Origin: Microglena sp. YARC
Lineage: Eukaryota > Chlorophyta > Chlorophyceae > Chlamydomonadales > Chlamydomonadaceae
Reading direction: 5' to 3'
NCBI GenBank assembly: GCA_022414725.1
Contig: CM039463.1
Coordinates: 29,357,071-29,421,070 of the forward strand
DNA: 64,000 bases
The notes under the pieces were generated by a model. That model did not search any database, had not been told where the DNA came from, and was given only the letters and a program-made list of their open reading frames with translations. Position numbers and translations under genes: made by a program. How positions within the stretch are numbered: the stretch's first letter is position 1; each line of letters opens with the position of its first letter. Positions 12,501 to 22,050 of this stretch are shown here, one piece after another.

Positions 12501-14614
12501 AACCCAGGAAAAAAGTGAACGCAGACAATTGTTTTTCTTTTAATTTTTGCGGACCTTTAAGTAATAGTAACAGTGTGTCATGCCTTTTTGTTTCATGCCA
12601 TGTTGCAATGGTGCTTTATGAATGAAGGTAGATAGCTTATCGTACAAAAATGGAAATTTGACTTTCATACAGTGTTTCATTTTTTGACGACGCGTCGCCA
12701 TTCCGTAGAATGCTACACCCCCCGACCCCCGATATTGGGACGCGCTGCCCCCCGACCCCCCAGGCTCCGCGCTCCGCCATGCGATGGCTACGCAACTATC
12801 CTGAAATCAGGGTTGAGTAGCCCAAGTAGCTACTCAACCTGGACTACAGAAATATGAAATAAAAAACACTGCTTTCACATGCCTTGCCATGGGGCGTGAG
12901 GTTGGAGGAATCTTTCCGTTTGCTTGCACTGGGGAATGGATATTGTGGGTAATGCTTTCGCAAAACACTACTGTTTCTGAGCTCGGACTGCCGTGCGACG
13001 AAACATGGGACATGTATTTGGAGCACAGTGTCAAGACATGCTCTGGTCAATTAAGCCTGGGATTATCTAGCAATTGTTTCATGTTGGAGCCCCCCCTTCT
13101 GGGGTGCAGGAGCCCCCAGGGTTACCGCTTTGTCCTAGTATCTGTCTGTCTGTCACGTTCCAACCCTAGGCCTCGCTGACCCACTCTCCACCCTTCCAAA
13201 CATTGGGCAGCTCGAACCTCGCTGCCTATTTCGGACCACACGCCAATTTCTCACTTACGACGCGCCTCGGTATTCATGTTTTGTTTTGATTGCATGGTCT
13301 ATGAGCTACAAGGCTGCTCTCCGACTGCAGGCAGAGAAAACATAGGGGATATAAACACTGTTTGTGTGTAGGTCTGTTACAGTCTAGGGGTATAGGGATA
13401 TGGTACAGTCCAGTGCTAATCGAATAAGGTTGGTGTTTTTGTTTTGTTTTGATTGCATGGTCTATGAGCCATCAGTCTGCTCTCATCTATTTGCAAGTGG
13501 AGTAAACATGGGTAGCATAAACACTTCTTAAGTGTGCCATCATGTTATCTGGCTGTGAACACACACTCTTAGGTGCGAGCAACAGCGCAATAGTCAGCGC
13601 TGTCAGTTAGCCCAGCTCCAACACCTTGTTCCCACCTCTATCCTCACTCCCACTCTCATACTGCCCCACCACCACCACGCAGGCACTCTCACCCTCACCC
13701 CCCCACACACACTCACACTCTCACCCCACTCTCACACTCACCCCCCACCCCCGCCCACCCACTCTCACCCCCCCCACACACACACCCACTCTCACCCTTT
13801 CTCTTGTTTTCATGTCCAGGTCTTCATCGTTGACTTGAAGGCTTCCAAGAAGCAGATCAGGGACTCCGTGCAGCGTATGTACGACATCCAGACCAAGAAG
13901 ATCAACACCCTGATCAGGTAAGTTCTGACGATGGTGGTCATGATGGTTCTGATATTCATGATGATGGTGGTAAGGATGGTTCTGGTGATCACGATGATGA
14001 TTACATTTTTCTTTTTGCCCTACTGGACTCCGCGTGTCACGCGGCTTGGCAACTGTTTGGCTACCTTGTGAACCTGATATGCAGGAGGTACATTGTTGGT
14101 GGTGCTGGAGACTGTAATGGTGGTGCACGGGGAGCAGGGTGTTCATGAGGTGTGTGTGTGGTGGTGGGGGGGGGGGGGGGGGGGGGGAGGTATCTTCAGC
14201 CTCAAAAGACAGGCAAACAAGCTGACAGACAGACAGGGAAACGAACAGACAGAGAAAGAAACCCAAGCAGCAAGCAAGCAGACCAACCCACTAACTAACT
14301 AACTAACTAACACATCCTATGTCTGATGGTCTCAAGAAGGCTTATATCCGCCTTCCTGGAGACTTCTAACTAGCTAACTACTTAACTAACCAACTCACTC
14401 ACTCACTCACTCACTCACACTTCCCATGTCTCATGCCTGATGGACTCAAAAAGGCTTATGTCCGCCTTACCGAGATTCCTGAAGACTCCTAACTAACCAA
14501 CTCACTTACTCACTCTTTCCGTGTCTCAGGCCTGATGGACTCAAGAAGGCTTATGTCCGCCTTACCGCTGACTACGATGCTTTGGACGTTGCCAACAAGA
14601 TTGGCATCATCTAA
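8929..14614 (+). CDS. RPL23A: 60S ribosomal protein L23a (uL23), spliced; N-terminal exon unresolved
   Basis: Four coding exons join in frame: 8,929-9,082, 10,279-10,375, 13,820-13,917 and 14,530-14,614. All introns are GT-AG and phases agree at each junction. The 143 residues recovered include [58 protein letters not shown] and the conserved C-terminus [13 protein letters not shown] before TAA. uL23 is a large-subunit protein at the nascent-chain exit tunnel, binding 23S/28S rRNA and docking the signal recognition particle. Typical eukaryotic lengths are about 145-156, so only a few N-terminal residues are missing. The first exon with the ATG must be tiny and lie upstream of 8,929, and I could not place it. 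Introns measure 1,196, 3,444 and 612 bp and hold degenerate copies of the gene's own exon edges. An RPL23A identity is secure. Confidence 0.95.
9083..10278 (+). repeat. RPL23A intron: CA-rich, with two degenerate copies of the next exon's start
   Basis: Copies at 9,831-9,893 and 9,986-10,050 repeat the acceptor and start of the exon at 10,279. They carry GGCATGCACAG, then GTGCCAGCCAGCACT or GGCTGGCAAGCACT, then AAGATGGACCAGCA or AAGATGGAACAGCA. Both are interrupted by CACACA insertions that break the frame. C-runs and (CA)n fill 9,530-9,650, and (CCCCA)n lies at 9,675-9,712. The donor side has repeated GTGAGTGGGTGGG. Confidence 0.85.
10376..10800 (+). repeat. RPL23A intron: degenerate copies of the preceding exon's end and donor
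   Basis: The functional junction ACAACACCCTG/GTAGGCAG at 10,365-10,383 is followed by ACAACATCCTGGTAGGCGC at about 10,490-10,510 and by CCCTGGTAGGCAGAACATTT at about 10,646-10,666. The downstream TTTTTTCCGTTTCAGA and AAGTCTG..GTGTGAGCGCAT segments are repeated too. Spacing is about 120-160 bp. Spacers contain (GT)n(G)n. Confidence 0.85.
11015..11200 (+). repeat. Dispersed repeat, also at 35.56-35.73 kb
   Basis: Shares GGAGTGA, CAGGTGGCA, AGCTAGTTA, GTTGGCTGACGT and GGAGGGGGGGCTCCG-type blocks with 35,563-35,728 in the same order. It has no coding signal. The shared GGCTGACGT..CGGGCTT block and a GGGGGGGCTCC end suggest a common mobile origin of unknown class. Confidence 0.6.
11300..11660. 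repeat. TAGGATAGGGTG tandem repeats and a (CAT)n tract
   Basis: About 11,300-11,530 repeats TAGGATAGGGTGTTGG and GGTTCTAGG variants. About 11,545-11,660 is (ATC)n with CACCATTC interruptions. Both lie within the large RPL23A intron. Confidence 0.75.
11702..11898. mobile_element. MITE family A copy (Mutator-like)
   Basis: The ends are inverted copies. The left end reads TTTTTTGGGCTACTCATGGC then AGCTTCCAG. The reverse complement of the right end reads TTTGGCGGCTATCCGTAGC then AGCTTCTAGGCAGCTCC. The whole matches the complete copy at 44,270-44,469, which has a 10-bp duplication. No ORF. Confidence 0.65.
12013..12198. mobile_element. hAT-type MITE (family B)
   Basis: The element is 186 bp with short terminal inverted repeats (CAGGGTACTACT and AGCAGAACCCTG). 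An exact 8-bp target-site duplication GTCCCATG lies at 12,005-12,012 and 12,199-12,206. CAGGG termini and an 8-bp duplication are typical of hAT transposons. The interior has repeated TTGGTCAGCGCTTT blocks. Inverted relatives lie at 38,796-38,989 and 22,746-22,899. Confidence 0.9.
12430..12530 (+). repeat. Dispersed repeat, also at 21.41-21.51 kb
   Basis: Shares CCAGCCAGCAAT, a GTCTWCKGCAGTAAAAT block and an AAAANTRAAC end with 21,425-21,505. No coding content recognised. Confidence 0.55.
12870..13010 (+). repeat. Dispersed repeat, also at 24.38-24.62 kb
   Basis: Shares CATGCCTYGCCA, GGAAYCTTYCCGTTYGCTT, GCACTGGGGRATGG and GAGCTCGGACT with 24,396-24,612 in the same order. In the 24-kb copy the CTTGCACTGGGGGATGG part is itself triplicated with GGCTTGGCTT spacers. 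Confidence 0.65.
13270..13540 (+). repeat. Tandem pair, about 165 bp apart
   Basis: TTTTGATTGCATGGTCTATGAGC occurs at 13,285 and again at 13,447, each followed by CTGCTCTC, a GAAAACATRGG or GTAAACATGGG block and ATAAACACT. It lies inside the large RPL23A intron. Confidence 0.7.
14316..14368 (+). pseudogene. RPL23A pseudo-exon copy 1 of the last exon
   Basis: TGATGGTCTCAAGAAGGCTT and ATCCGCCTT match the start of the last exon at 14,530. It ends in a stop (GACTTCTAA). The acceptor AG is missing: CCTATGTCTGATGG replaces CTCAG/GCCTGATGG. Spacers are (CTAA)n and (CTCA)n. Confidence 0.9.
14421..14494 (+). pseudogene. RPL23A pseudo-exon copy 2 of the last exon
   Basis: CCTGATGGACTCAAAAAGGC followed by TTATGTCCGCCTTACCG repeats the first part of the exon at 14,530, then diverges into an in-frame stop (GACTCCTAA). 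The acceptor is changed from TCTCAGGCC to TCTCATGCC, so the AG is lost by one base. Confidence 0.92.
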
Positions 14615-14651
14615 ATGTTGTTAATGTGGGCCCGCACGCTGTTTTATTTAG

Positions 14652-14657
14652 TGTAAC
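14652..14657 (+). other. Candidate polyadenylation signal TGTAAC
   Basis: TGTAAC lies 38 bases after the RPL23A stop. TGTAA is the usual poly(A) signal of chlorophyte green algae. No cleavage site can be fixed from sequence alone. Confidence 0.35.
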
Positions 14658-15349
14658 AAACAGTACTAAAGATGAAAGTAGCACTGGCAGCAATGCTGTA
14701 TGTCCCCTGGTCTGTCATCTCTGACATGTTTTTTTTATCTGTTCATCTCTTTACCCCTCTTTTTCACTTATAGTCTATTAATGTTCCACTGTCTGCCTAT
14801 GTATGGCTCACCGTTAGTACAAAGCTTGTGCATATGTATGTGATGTGGATAATGTACGTATGTTCCAGCCCAGGGGTAGGCCAAATAGGCTCAAGGGGCT
14901 TGCTCAACCGTGATAGGAAGGGGTTAAAAAGAAAAGGCATTGATGAACTGCAATAGAGTACAACTGATGTCGATTACGTTTCCCTGGTGCCCTGCTGAAC
15001 TTCAAATGTGCTCGTAGCCTGACAGATTCAAGGGAAACTCATGCACAGCTAAGATCTGGAGGGAAATGATTACCAGCCCCAGCTCTCCCCCACTTGAGTG
15101 GACTGCCAAGGATTGGATTGTTAGATTCCAGCCAACTATGGGCAGCTCACCATCTCCCAATGCCAAGTCCCCCCGTGCGTTCAACTCTCGGGGACCAGGG
15201 TGCTTACCAACGAATTAGATAGTTTAATTTGACTGCACATAATCCGTCCTTTGAGTAACGCCAGTACCAGATGAAATCTAGTTTCGGCTAGGCAAAAAAT
15301 CTGAGGCAGTGATTGTGCGCATCCTAAGCTTTTCATCACACGGTCCATC

Positions 15350-15476
15350 GATACGAGAGCATGCACGGTCCACCACATACAGAGCATGCACGGTCCACTG
15401 CAACGAGAGCATGCACGGCCCACCACATACAGAGCATGCACGGTCCACTGCAACGAGAGCATGCACGGTCCACCAG
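15350..15476 (+). repeat. 50-bp tandem repeat, 2.4 copies
   Basis: AGCATGCACGGTCCACC, then ACATACAGAGC, and AGCATGCACGGTCCACTGCA, then ACGAG, alternate. Copies are nearly identical. Frames through it on both strands are open but repetitive. Confidence 0.85.
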
Positions 15477-15671
15477 GAAAATACGTGTCGGGATTTTCGT
15501 GGGTTTCGGGACAGAGAGGCTGCTTTATTTTCAATCTATCTTCGGCAAGGTTCAAAAACAGAAGCTGAGTCCGGGTAGAGAATGTGAATAGGGGCATCCT
15601 TAGCCCCCACCTCGAATCTTTAACTTCAACTTGAAGTTGGCTGGGTACTTGAACTTGAACTTGGTTACATA

Positions 15672-15891
15672 TGTTATTGTCCGTCGAGTCGGACACTGAG
15701 TTGGCATAGCGCACGCGTGGTCCTGTGGCTCCAGGACCCGGGTTGCCTGCCGCCGGGCCATAGGCTAGCTATGGCCCGCACGTGTCTTCGGAACCTTCCT
15801 GAAGACTTCCTTTTCTATATAGCCGCACGAGTTGCGATGATAAGCTATCTGCTCTTTAGTCTTCATTGTGTAACAACTCTATTGATTGAAA
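15672..15891 (+). repeat. 5' LTR
   Basis: 220 bp. It contains TTCTATATAG at about 15,814, a possible TATA element, and matches 21,182-21,401 almost base for base. Confidence 0.88.
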
Positions 15892-16464
15892 GGTTATCGG
15901 CCCGACCGCTACCCGCAGACAGCGCCCCTGCGCCCGTGCCAAGTGGATCTTCAGCCCTGCACAAGGTGACAGTTTTCCCTCAGACTAGCTCGACGGCTTG
16001 AGTACTGCTTTTGGCCCTGGATTGTCTACGTATTCACGTGAGAAATCTAACCTGCGCTGCCTCGCCTACTGCCCACACAACTCTCCCGTTGTCTCTACCA
16101 TCCGTCACCGACGAAACGTAGACGCAGTCCAGGAGTCTGAGTAGATCTTCGACGTGAGTTGTGAACTCATCAGATCACACACAGCGTTGCGCAATCCCAC
16201 AAGGATTGCTTGTGCCACGGAGTATCAACCCTGCACACCCTCGAAGACCCCCCCCCCCCAGCTTCCTGCTACCATCTCCACCATTACAGACCAACAAGAC
16301 CCATTTGGTTCCCCTTTTGTTATCAACACTCCATCACCTCTACCTCCGAACCGCACACCAAAGACTGAAACCAGACAAGCTTCACACCCGGATTACCCAC
16401 AGGCCGGTTTATTAATCCGGTGTGAAGATCAAGACCCCAAGACCCCAGCGCCGCGACAGACACC

Positions 16465-18615
16465 ATGGCAACTCCAGCCAAGCCCCCTGCACTCGTCTTC
16501 GACGGCACACCTGCTGTCCCATGGCACAAGTTTGGACCCTTCCTCCTCCGCCATCTCAGGTCCCACCCGGGGTGCATCTCCGTTGCCATTGAGGCAGCGA
16601 AGGACGTTGTCCCCGCAAATGAGCCAGCAGATGCCGACGGATACCCGCTGGAGGAGTCTCACTACCCGAATGTGGACAATGCTAATGCAACTATTGCGGC
16701 TCGTGCTGTTCCCTACCCAATCAACATGGTAAAGAACGCCGTTGCACTGAATGAGATCCTCAAGCATTGTTTTGAACCCATTCAACAGGCCATCATAGCC
16801 CACTCTAACGTTGCTGCTAAAGCCTACAGGTTTCTCAAGACCTCCTATGGAGAGAGGAACTCTGACCTTGAGACAGGGGCAGTGAGATCCATGTATAACC
16901 TCAGCATGACAACTACTGAGCCACTACAAACCTACCTCTCTCGCAGTTATGAACTCTATACATTGCTTCCCCAAGTGAATGGGGTCAGCAACACCTCCAT
17001 CCCTGCATTCCTCAGCATTATTGTTCAAGGACTTACACCTCGTCCAGAATACAATGGATTCAGGTTTTCCTTTCACAACTGTGTATGCCCTGATTTTGCC
17101 TCTTTTCAGACCCAGATCATCAGGCACCAGGTATCTAACCAGATCTCTGACTCCAGCATCTCTCCAGAAGAGACTGAGCACATGGCAGCTGCTGTTTTCC
17201 AAGGCCGCCCACGGAAGGACCGTCTCCCATCTACCCAGATGACATGCTGGAACTGCAATGGCTATGGGCACAACTCAACCACTTGCCCTAGCCCCCTCAC
17301 AGAGCTGAAGTACAGGCCCCCACCATTCTCTACATCTGCCCGTCGAGGATCCTCATCACCCCCCAAGGATGCAGCCAAGAGGTCATCCAGCAAGTCCAAG
17401 TCTCCTAGGAGAGACAGCAGAGCAGCTGCCAGGGACACCAGAGGACGACGTGACAGACGTGGGCATGCCCATGTTGCAGATGATGACTGTTCCACCTCCC
17501 AGTCCACAACGGACAATGAGGATGAGCACAACTTCATGGCCTTGACTTCTGATGGCCCACAGCCCCTCCAGTTTGCAGACTCAAGAGGCAAGTCCACACA
17601 CCTGTCTGACCCACATGCTCCTATGGATGACACTGCTTTCCCTGGACCCACACCTAATCCTGATGCTTGCCATAGTAGGAGAGATGAGTCTATGCCAGCC
17701 CTAGTTTCAAGTGATGGCACCTCTGATGATGATGATGATAAGAGTACTCATGCCCAGTTCCAGACAGCCCTCCTGACAGAATGGATTTTAGACTGTGCAG
17801 CCCACTCCCACTGCACCAGTAACCCGTCCATCTTGCATGACATTCAGGATCTCCCCCAGCCTATTAGCCTCCACCTGGCAGACCTTGGAGCATCACCAGT
17901 GCTCTGCCTGCAGAAGGGGAAAGCCAACATCAGGGGTCACCTTGGATCCATGATCACACTCAACGATGTGCTCCTTGCTCCACCCTTGACTGTGGTCAAC
18001 ATACTCAGTGTGCATGCAGCACACAAACTCTGTCCCAACCTCCAACTCCATGCATCTAGTGCTGCTGCTACACTCTCCATCCCAACTGCCAAGGGCCCCA
18101 AGACTATTCTCTTCTGCCCTAAACAGAATGGCCTCTACATCACTAGCACCTCTAAGATCCCTCCCTCTTCCCCATACCCCTGTAATACCCTCCCTTCTGT
18201 CATCATGATGGTCACCCGGCAAGACCCACAGAACATTTGCTACAATGATGATGCTGCTGCCAGTTGCACCATTCCCCATGACACTGCCAGCAGCTCCAGC
18301 AGCCTACCAGACCTAGTTTCTGCAGATGGTGAGGATGCCATGCCTGACCTTGTTCACCCCATCATGCCCTCCATGATCCAGTCAGACAATGGGGGGGAAT
18401 TCTCACCACACCACCATGCCATGCTGGAAGATGACTTGTATACCACATCATCCCATGACTTCATCCCAGATACTGATTACTCCACAGCCCCTAGCCAGCA
18501 GATGCCCACTGTTCCCCATGATGAGCTGTGTAACCTGACAGAAGCAGAAGCCAGAAGAGAGATGGACTCCTGCTGGACCAAGCCAGAACCAGCTATGAAA
18601 GTCCTATCCCATTGA
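16465..18615 (+). CDS. Copia-like Gag-protease polyprotein, 716 aa
   Basis: The start ATG is in a strong context (GACACCATGGC). Gag occupies about residues 1-300 and ends in a zinc knuckle C261-X2-C264-X4-H269-X4-C274 (CWNCNGYGHNSTTC), which binds RNA during packaging. A basic Ser/Arg stretch follows (about 290-330). An aspartic protease-like domain begins with LTEWILDCAAHSHC at about 437-450 and continues to about 570. The family motif is D-S/T-G-A. Here the Asp (443) is kept but the next residues are C-A-A, so activity is doubtful. At about 636-645 IQSDNGGEF matches the second-Asp motif of integrase, yet the zinc finger and first Asp are absent. The element therefore has an internal deletion across integrase and lacks reverse transcriptase. 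Proteins from a full relative would be needed for transposition. Confidence 0.85.
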   Translation: MATPAKPPALVFDGTPAVPWHKFGPFLLRHLRSHPGCISVAIEAAKDVVPANEPADADGYPLEESHYPNVDNANATIAARAVPYPINMVKNAVALNEILKHCFEPIQQAIIAHSNVAAKAYRFLKTSYGERNSDLETGAVRSMYNLSMTTTEPLQTYLSRSYELYTLLPQVNGVSNTSIPAFLSIIVQGLTPRPEYNGFRFSFHNCVCPDFASFQTQIIRHQVSNQISDSSISPEETEHMAAAVFQGRPRKDRLPSTQMTCWNCNGYGHNSTTCPSPLTELKYRPPPFSTSARRGSSSPPKDAAKRSSSKSKSPRRDSRAAARDTRGRRDRRGHAHVADDDCSTSQSTTDNEDEHNFMALTSDGPQPLQFADSRGKSTHLSDPHAPMDDTAFPGPTPNPDACHSRRDESMPALVSSDGTSDDDDDKSTHAQFQTALLTEWILDCAAHSHCTSNPSILHDIQDLPQPISLHLADLGASPVLCLQKGKANIRGHLGSMITLNDVLLAPPLTVVNILSVHAAHKLCPNLQLHASSAAATLSIPTAKGPKTILFCPKQNGLYITSTSKIPPSSPYPCNTLPSVIMMVTRQDPQNICYNDDAAASCTIPHDTASSSSSLPDLVSADGEDAMPDLVHPIMPSMIQSDNGGEFSPHHHAMLEDDLYTTSSHDFIPDTDYSTAPSQQMPTVPHDELCNLTEAEARREMDSCWTKPEPAMKVLSH

Positions 18616-18724
18616 TGGACAGGGGTCCTGCACCCAACAGGAACTATCCCAAGCCCTTAGATTTGACCAATGGATTCCCTCAGCTACTTCTCTCTCTCCT
18701 GATCAGCCCCTAGCCCATATCAAT

Positions 18725-19318
18725 ATGAACACCCACCCAGTATATTTCCTGAACAACTCTGGCCTCTCCAGGACCAAGTTTGGAGCCCTGCTGAACACCC
18801 TCAACAATTCCCCTTCCTCCCTAAGAGCCTTCAGCATCAGACCTAGACAGCCTCTCCCTATCCTCATTGCCCAGCTAGCTACCAGGTTCCCTGCCCTTCT
18901 AGCTGCTGAATTGTCCAGGTTCCCCAGGAGACAAATGCACAATAGTCACTTCTCAGTCTGTGGACCCCTCCTCAAGCATGTCAACAGATTGCAACACATG
19001 GTACACATATACCCCACTGTCTCCACAGCTGCCAGGGCCACCATTCAATGGGCCATATGCCTCCAAGCAGCTATGGTCCAAGCACATGCAAGGGTACTGG
19101 TTTCCTGGCCCAAGATGCTTATGCACCCCATCAGCTGTGTGTATCCTGGGGGCAGAGTAATGTGTGTCAACAACCTCAGCATGCACTGGAGCCCTATGGA
19201 TTTCACATTCATCAACATGCTGGACACCCCAAAAATGTCTAGGAAATCTTTCTCCACCCTCCTGGAGAAACTGCACACCCAGCTGGACCTTGATGGTTAC
19301 CCAGCATCTGGCACCTAA
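18725..19318 (+). CDS. ORF of unknown function inside the retroelement, 197 aa
   Basis: This open frame lies 110 bp after the gag-protease stop, on the same strand and with similar base composition. I recognise no domain: there is no reverse transcriptase YxDD-like or RNase H motif. An alternative plus-strand frame is also open in parts. It may be decayed pol sequence or captured DNA, and whether it is translated is unknown. Confidence 0.3.
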   Translation: MNTHPVYFLNNSGLSRTKFGALLNTLNNSPSSLRAFSIRPRQPLPILIAQLATRFPALLAAELSRFPRRQMHNSHFSVCGPLLKHVNRLQHMVHIYPTVSTAARATIQWAICLQAAMVQAHARVLVSWPKMLMHPISCVYPGGRVMCVNNLSMHWSPMDFTFINMLDTPKMSRKSFSTLLEKLHTQLDLDGYPASGT

Positions 19319-19901
19319 CTTAACCATAGATGACATTCTTGTTTTAGCCATGAACACTCTAGGATTAATGTGCTGCACTGTACTTCCCCATGTACTGCTG
19401 TTTTCTAGTTCTTTAGTACCTCTTTCTTAAGCTTCTACAGCATGTCTTCAATTCTCTAATTTAGGGTAATCCCAAATTATGGGGGGAATCAGTCCTATCT
19501 GACAGACATCCTGGCAGCTCCACTGGCAGCTACCTGGCAGCCTCTCCTGTGCCTCAGCCTGACTCCTAGGCTGCCATAACTCTTAAGCTTAGTCCGTAGT
19601 ATTAATAGTCTTCTCTGAGTTAAAGCTACCTTATAGATGACTTTGGAAGTATCTCAGCATATCTCTCCATCTGGATTGATTACATGAGCCAGCGGGGGAC
19701 GTCTACCTTAAAGAAGTTGCTTACAGCCAGTCAGTCCTTTATACCCCTAGTCCCTCTCGTTCCTGGCCCCTAGCAGATATTGACCTAAAGATCCCTGCCT
19801 TCAATGTGCCACACCCCTTTGGACTGTCCCAAATAATTTATTATTTACAGCTCCTCTTGCCAGCCGTTAGCATATCTAATAGCCCCGTCAGCCCTTATAC
19901 A

Positions 19902-21110
19902 TTAAGGGCCTGGAGGCGCGTCCCGAATGAAATGATTCGGATCCTTAATTCAATGTATTTTAATTAATTGAATTGAATTGTATTTAATGTTGTGTTATTT
20001 TAATTCGATTTATTCCTTTCCATTTAATTCAATTAACGTGATTTGAATGCATGTGATTGCTTTAAATTGTATCATTCGACTTGGATTAAATTCGAAGGGC
20101 GCCTGGAGGCTTTAAATTAATTGAATTCCAATCAATCGATTGATGATTTAGCATTGTTCACCACAAAGTGACGAAAAAGAGAGTTTTTGAAGGGTTGTTG
20201 ATTTTAAAGCAGTATTGAACGTTTCTGTAATGTAATGAAATGCATGTATGTAGATTAATTTTTTTAAGAAGTTGATGCAAGAAAAATGAGGCCAATCAGG
20301 TGTCTGGTTGATTTTACGGAATGTGTTCAAGGTATTGCATGTTTCGGCCCAGCCCAGACGTGAACGGTATATCCCGTCCTGCTGAACGGGCTTTTGGCCA
20401 GCGGCAGGTGGCGTGGCTTGCCACTGCCCCCGCCCGGTGGCCCCCGCCCCCGCCCCCGTCCCCGTCCCCGTCCCCGTCCCGTCCCCGCCCCGCCCCGCCC
20501 TGCCCCTGCCCCTGCCCTGCCCCTGCCCTGCCCCTGCCCTGCCCCTGCCCCTGCCCCTGCCCCTGCCCCTGCCCCTGCCCCTGCCCTGCCCCCTGCCCCC
20601 GGCCCCGGCCCCGGCCCCGGCCCTGCCCCCGCCCGGTGGCCACCGCCCCTGCCCACGCACGGCCCTGAGGTGAGGTCCGTGGGCTAATTATAGCTCAAGT
20701 GCCCGAGGGGAATGTTTCGTCCATTGTGATGCTTACATGTTTCGCCTCCAAATTTTGACGACAATTCTGCTCCCAAACCTATGTGGACGCACATGTTTAA
20801 GTGGTTCAAATTTGAAATGTTAGCTCAAAACACCCTTAAATCAAATTGTTAACCGTTAATTGTAGCTATTTGGCCCAACCTGAGCTCCTTTTCGTGAATT
20901 GCGATGCTCATATGAGCTCTGGTCAGAATTTGTCCGTTATAAATAAGTCTTATAATTCATCAAAAATATGGAATGTTCAACGTTTTCGATGTTTTTCATA
21001 AAACCTGAAAATTCGGTTTGTGACACACGGACTAACTAACTAACGGACGGACATTTTAATGGGGCTAATCCCTCTTCAAAAAATCTGGAGATTGTTTTCA
21101 TTCGGGTACC
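19902..21110 (-). repeat. Dispersed repeat family C, copy 1 (nested in the retroelement)
   Basis: Reverse-complement match to 33,451-34,505 and, in part, 29,248-29,775. Landmarks on the minus strand: GAGGGATTAGCCCCATT, AAATGTCCGTCCG, GTGTGTCACAAACC, GAGCATATGAGCATCGCAAT, GGCGAAACATG, a GC-rich core, TCAACCAGACACCTGATTGG, and a GCGCCTCCAGGC end. It starts CCCGAATGAAA and ends TTTCATTCGGG, a short inverted pair. Class unknown. Confidence 0.75.
20420..20665. repeat. (CCCTGC)n/(CCCCGT)n core of family C copy 1
   Basis: Almost pure C/G hexamers: CCCCGT then CCCTGC then CCCCGG, ending GCCCGGTGGCCACCG. The copy at 33.9 kb has only a short GGGCGGGG core, so the tract expanded here. Frames through it give Pro/Ala or Gly/Arg runs and are not genes. 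Confidence 0.85.
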
Positions 21111-21181
21111 TGTATTTTCTTTATGCCCCTCAGCTAATTCCAGGGATTCTTGTACCCAAGAATACCTTGAATTGGGGGGGA

Positions 21182-21401
21182 TGTTATTGTCCGTCGAGTC
21201 GGACACTGAGTTGGCATAGCGCACGCGTGGTCCTGTGGCTCCAGGACCCGGGTTGCCTGCCGCTGGGCCATAGGCTAGCTATGGCCCGCACGTGTCTTGG
21301 GAACCTTCCTGAAGACTTCCTTTTCTATATAGCCGCACGAGTTGCGATGATAAGCTATCTGCTCTTTAGTCTTCATTGTGTAACAACTCTATTGATTGAA
21401 A
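21182..21401 (+). repeat. 3' LTR
   Basis: Near-identical partner of 15,672-15,891, preceded directly by the polypurine tract and followed by the ACATA duplication. Confidence 0.88.
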
Positions 21402-21834
21402 ACATAGCATTACATTGGTTGGGTACATGGCTCCAGCCAGCAATTTGGCTCTCCGTCTACTGCAGTAAAATTAATTACCAGGGAAAATGTAAACGGTTTG
21501 GCAAACGACCCTTGGCCAAACAGGCTCGGGCTCGAACCTGAGTCCAGTCCAGCTGGTTTGTCGTTGCCAAGTTACAACATAACGATTACTACTGTACTCG
21601 GCAGTACACTGGTTTGTATTTATGTAACCTACTACTTTGATTGACCTTGCTAGCTTGGCTGACTCGTTGATTGCCTGATCTTGATTCTCGTTGATCTTCC
21701 TGGACGCTTCTTACTGTCTCCCCTTCGCCTTCTTACTGCCTCCCCCCCCCCCCCCCCTTTCCCACTCCTTGCATGTCAGCATATTTTCAACCCTGCAAGA
21801 GATGGCTGCAAATGAATCTACTGGGACTGTCGTT

Positions 21835-22050
21835 TGCCCACTCATCTGCTCCGGATTTTAACGTAATTGTTACATGGTTTTACTCCAGGCACTGGATGGT
21901 CAGCCAGCCCATCTCTGCTCCTGATTTTAATTTCATTGTTACATGGTTGCACTCCAACGCTGGATGGCCAGCCAGCCCATGTCTGCTCCTGGTTTTAATT
22001 TGATTGGTACACACTGGATGGTCAGCCAGCCCACCTCTGCTCCTGATTTG
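21835..22050 (+). repeat. Tandem repeat, about 75 bp unit, 3-4 copies
   Basis: Units read GCACTGGATGGTCAGCCAGC, CCATCTCTGCTCCTGATTTT and AATTTCATTGTTACATGGTT with small changes. The last unit has lost part of the spacer. Confidence 0.8.

Larger units (their letters stand above)
15672..21401 (+). mobile_element. LTR retrotransposon, gag-protease only (non-autonomous, Copia-like)
   Basis: Two 220-bp direct repeats (15,672-15,891 and 21,182-21,401) start TGTTATTGTCCGTCGAG and differ at two positions (C/T near 15,757 and C/G near 15,790). ACATA flanks both ends (15,667-15,671 and 21,402-21,406), a 5-bp duplication. AATTGGGGGGGA just before the 3' copy fits a polypurine tract. GGTTATCGGCCC follows the 5' copy and may be the primer site. 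The LTRs lack the canonical CA end, finishing GATTGAAA. Inside lies a gag-protease ORF (16,465-18,615) but no reverse transcriptase or RNase H. A separate dispersed repeat is nested at 19,902-21,110. Near-identical LTRs suggest a fairly recent insertion. Confidence 0.85.

Noticed and set aside
18725..19318. Reverse transcriptase of the retroelement
   Set aside because: No YxDD-like catalytic motif or RNase H signature in any frame of this stretch.
19490..19905. A second 3' LTR starting TGACAGACATC after the AAATTATGGGGGG tract
   Set aside because: No matching copy exists upstream of the gag ORF, whereas the 220-bp repeats have a proper duplication.
20148..20687. Overlapping Gly/Arg and Pro/Ala frames
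   Set aside because: All pass through the CCCTGC expansion within a dispersed repeat. Six simultaneous frames are open.
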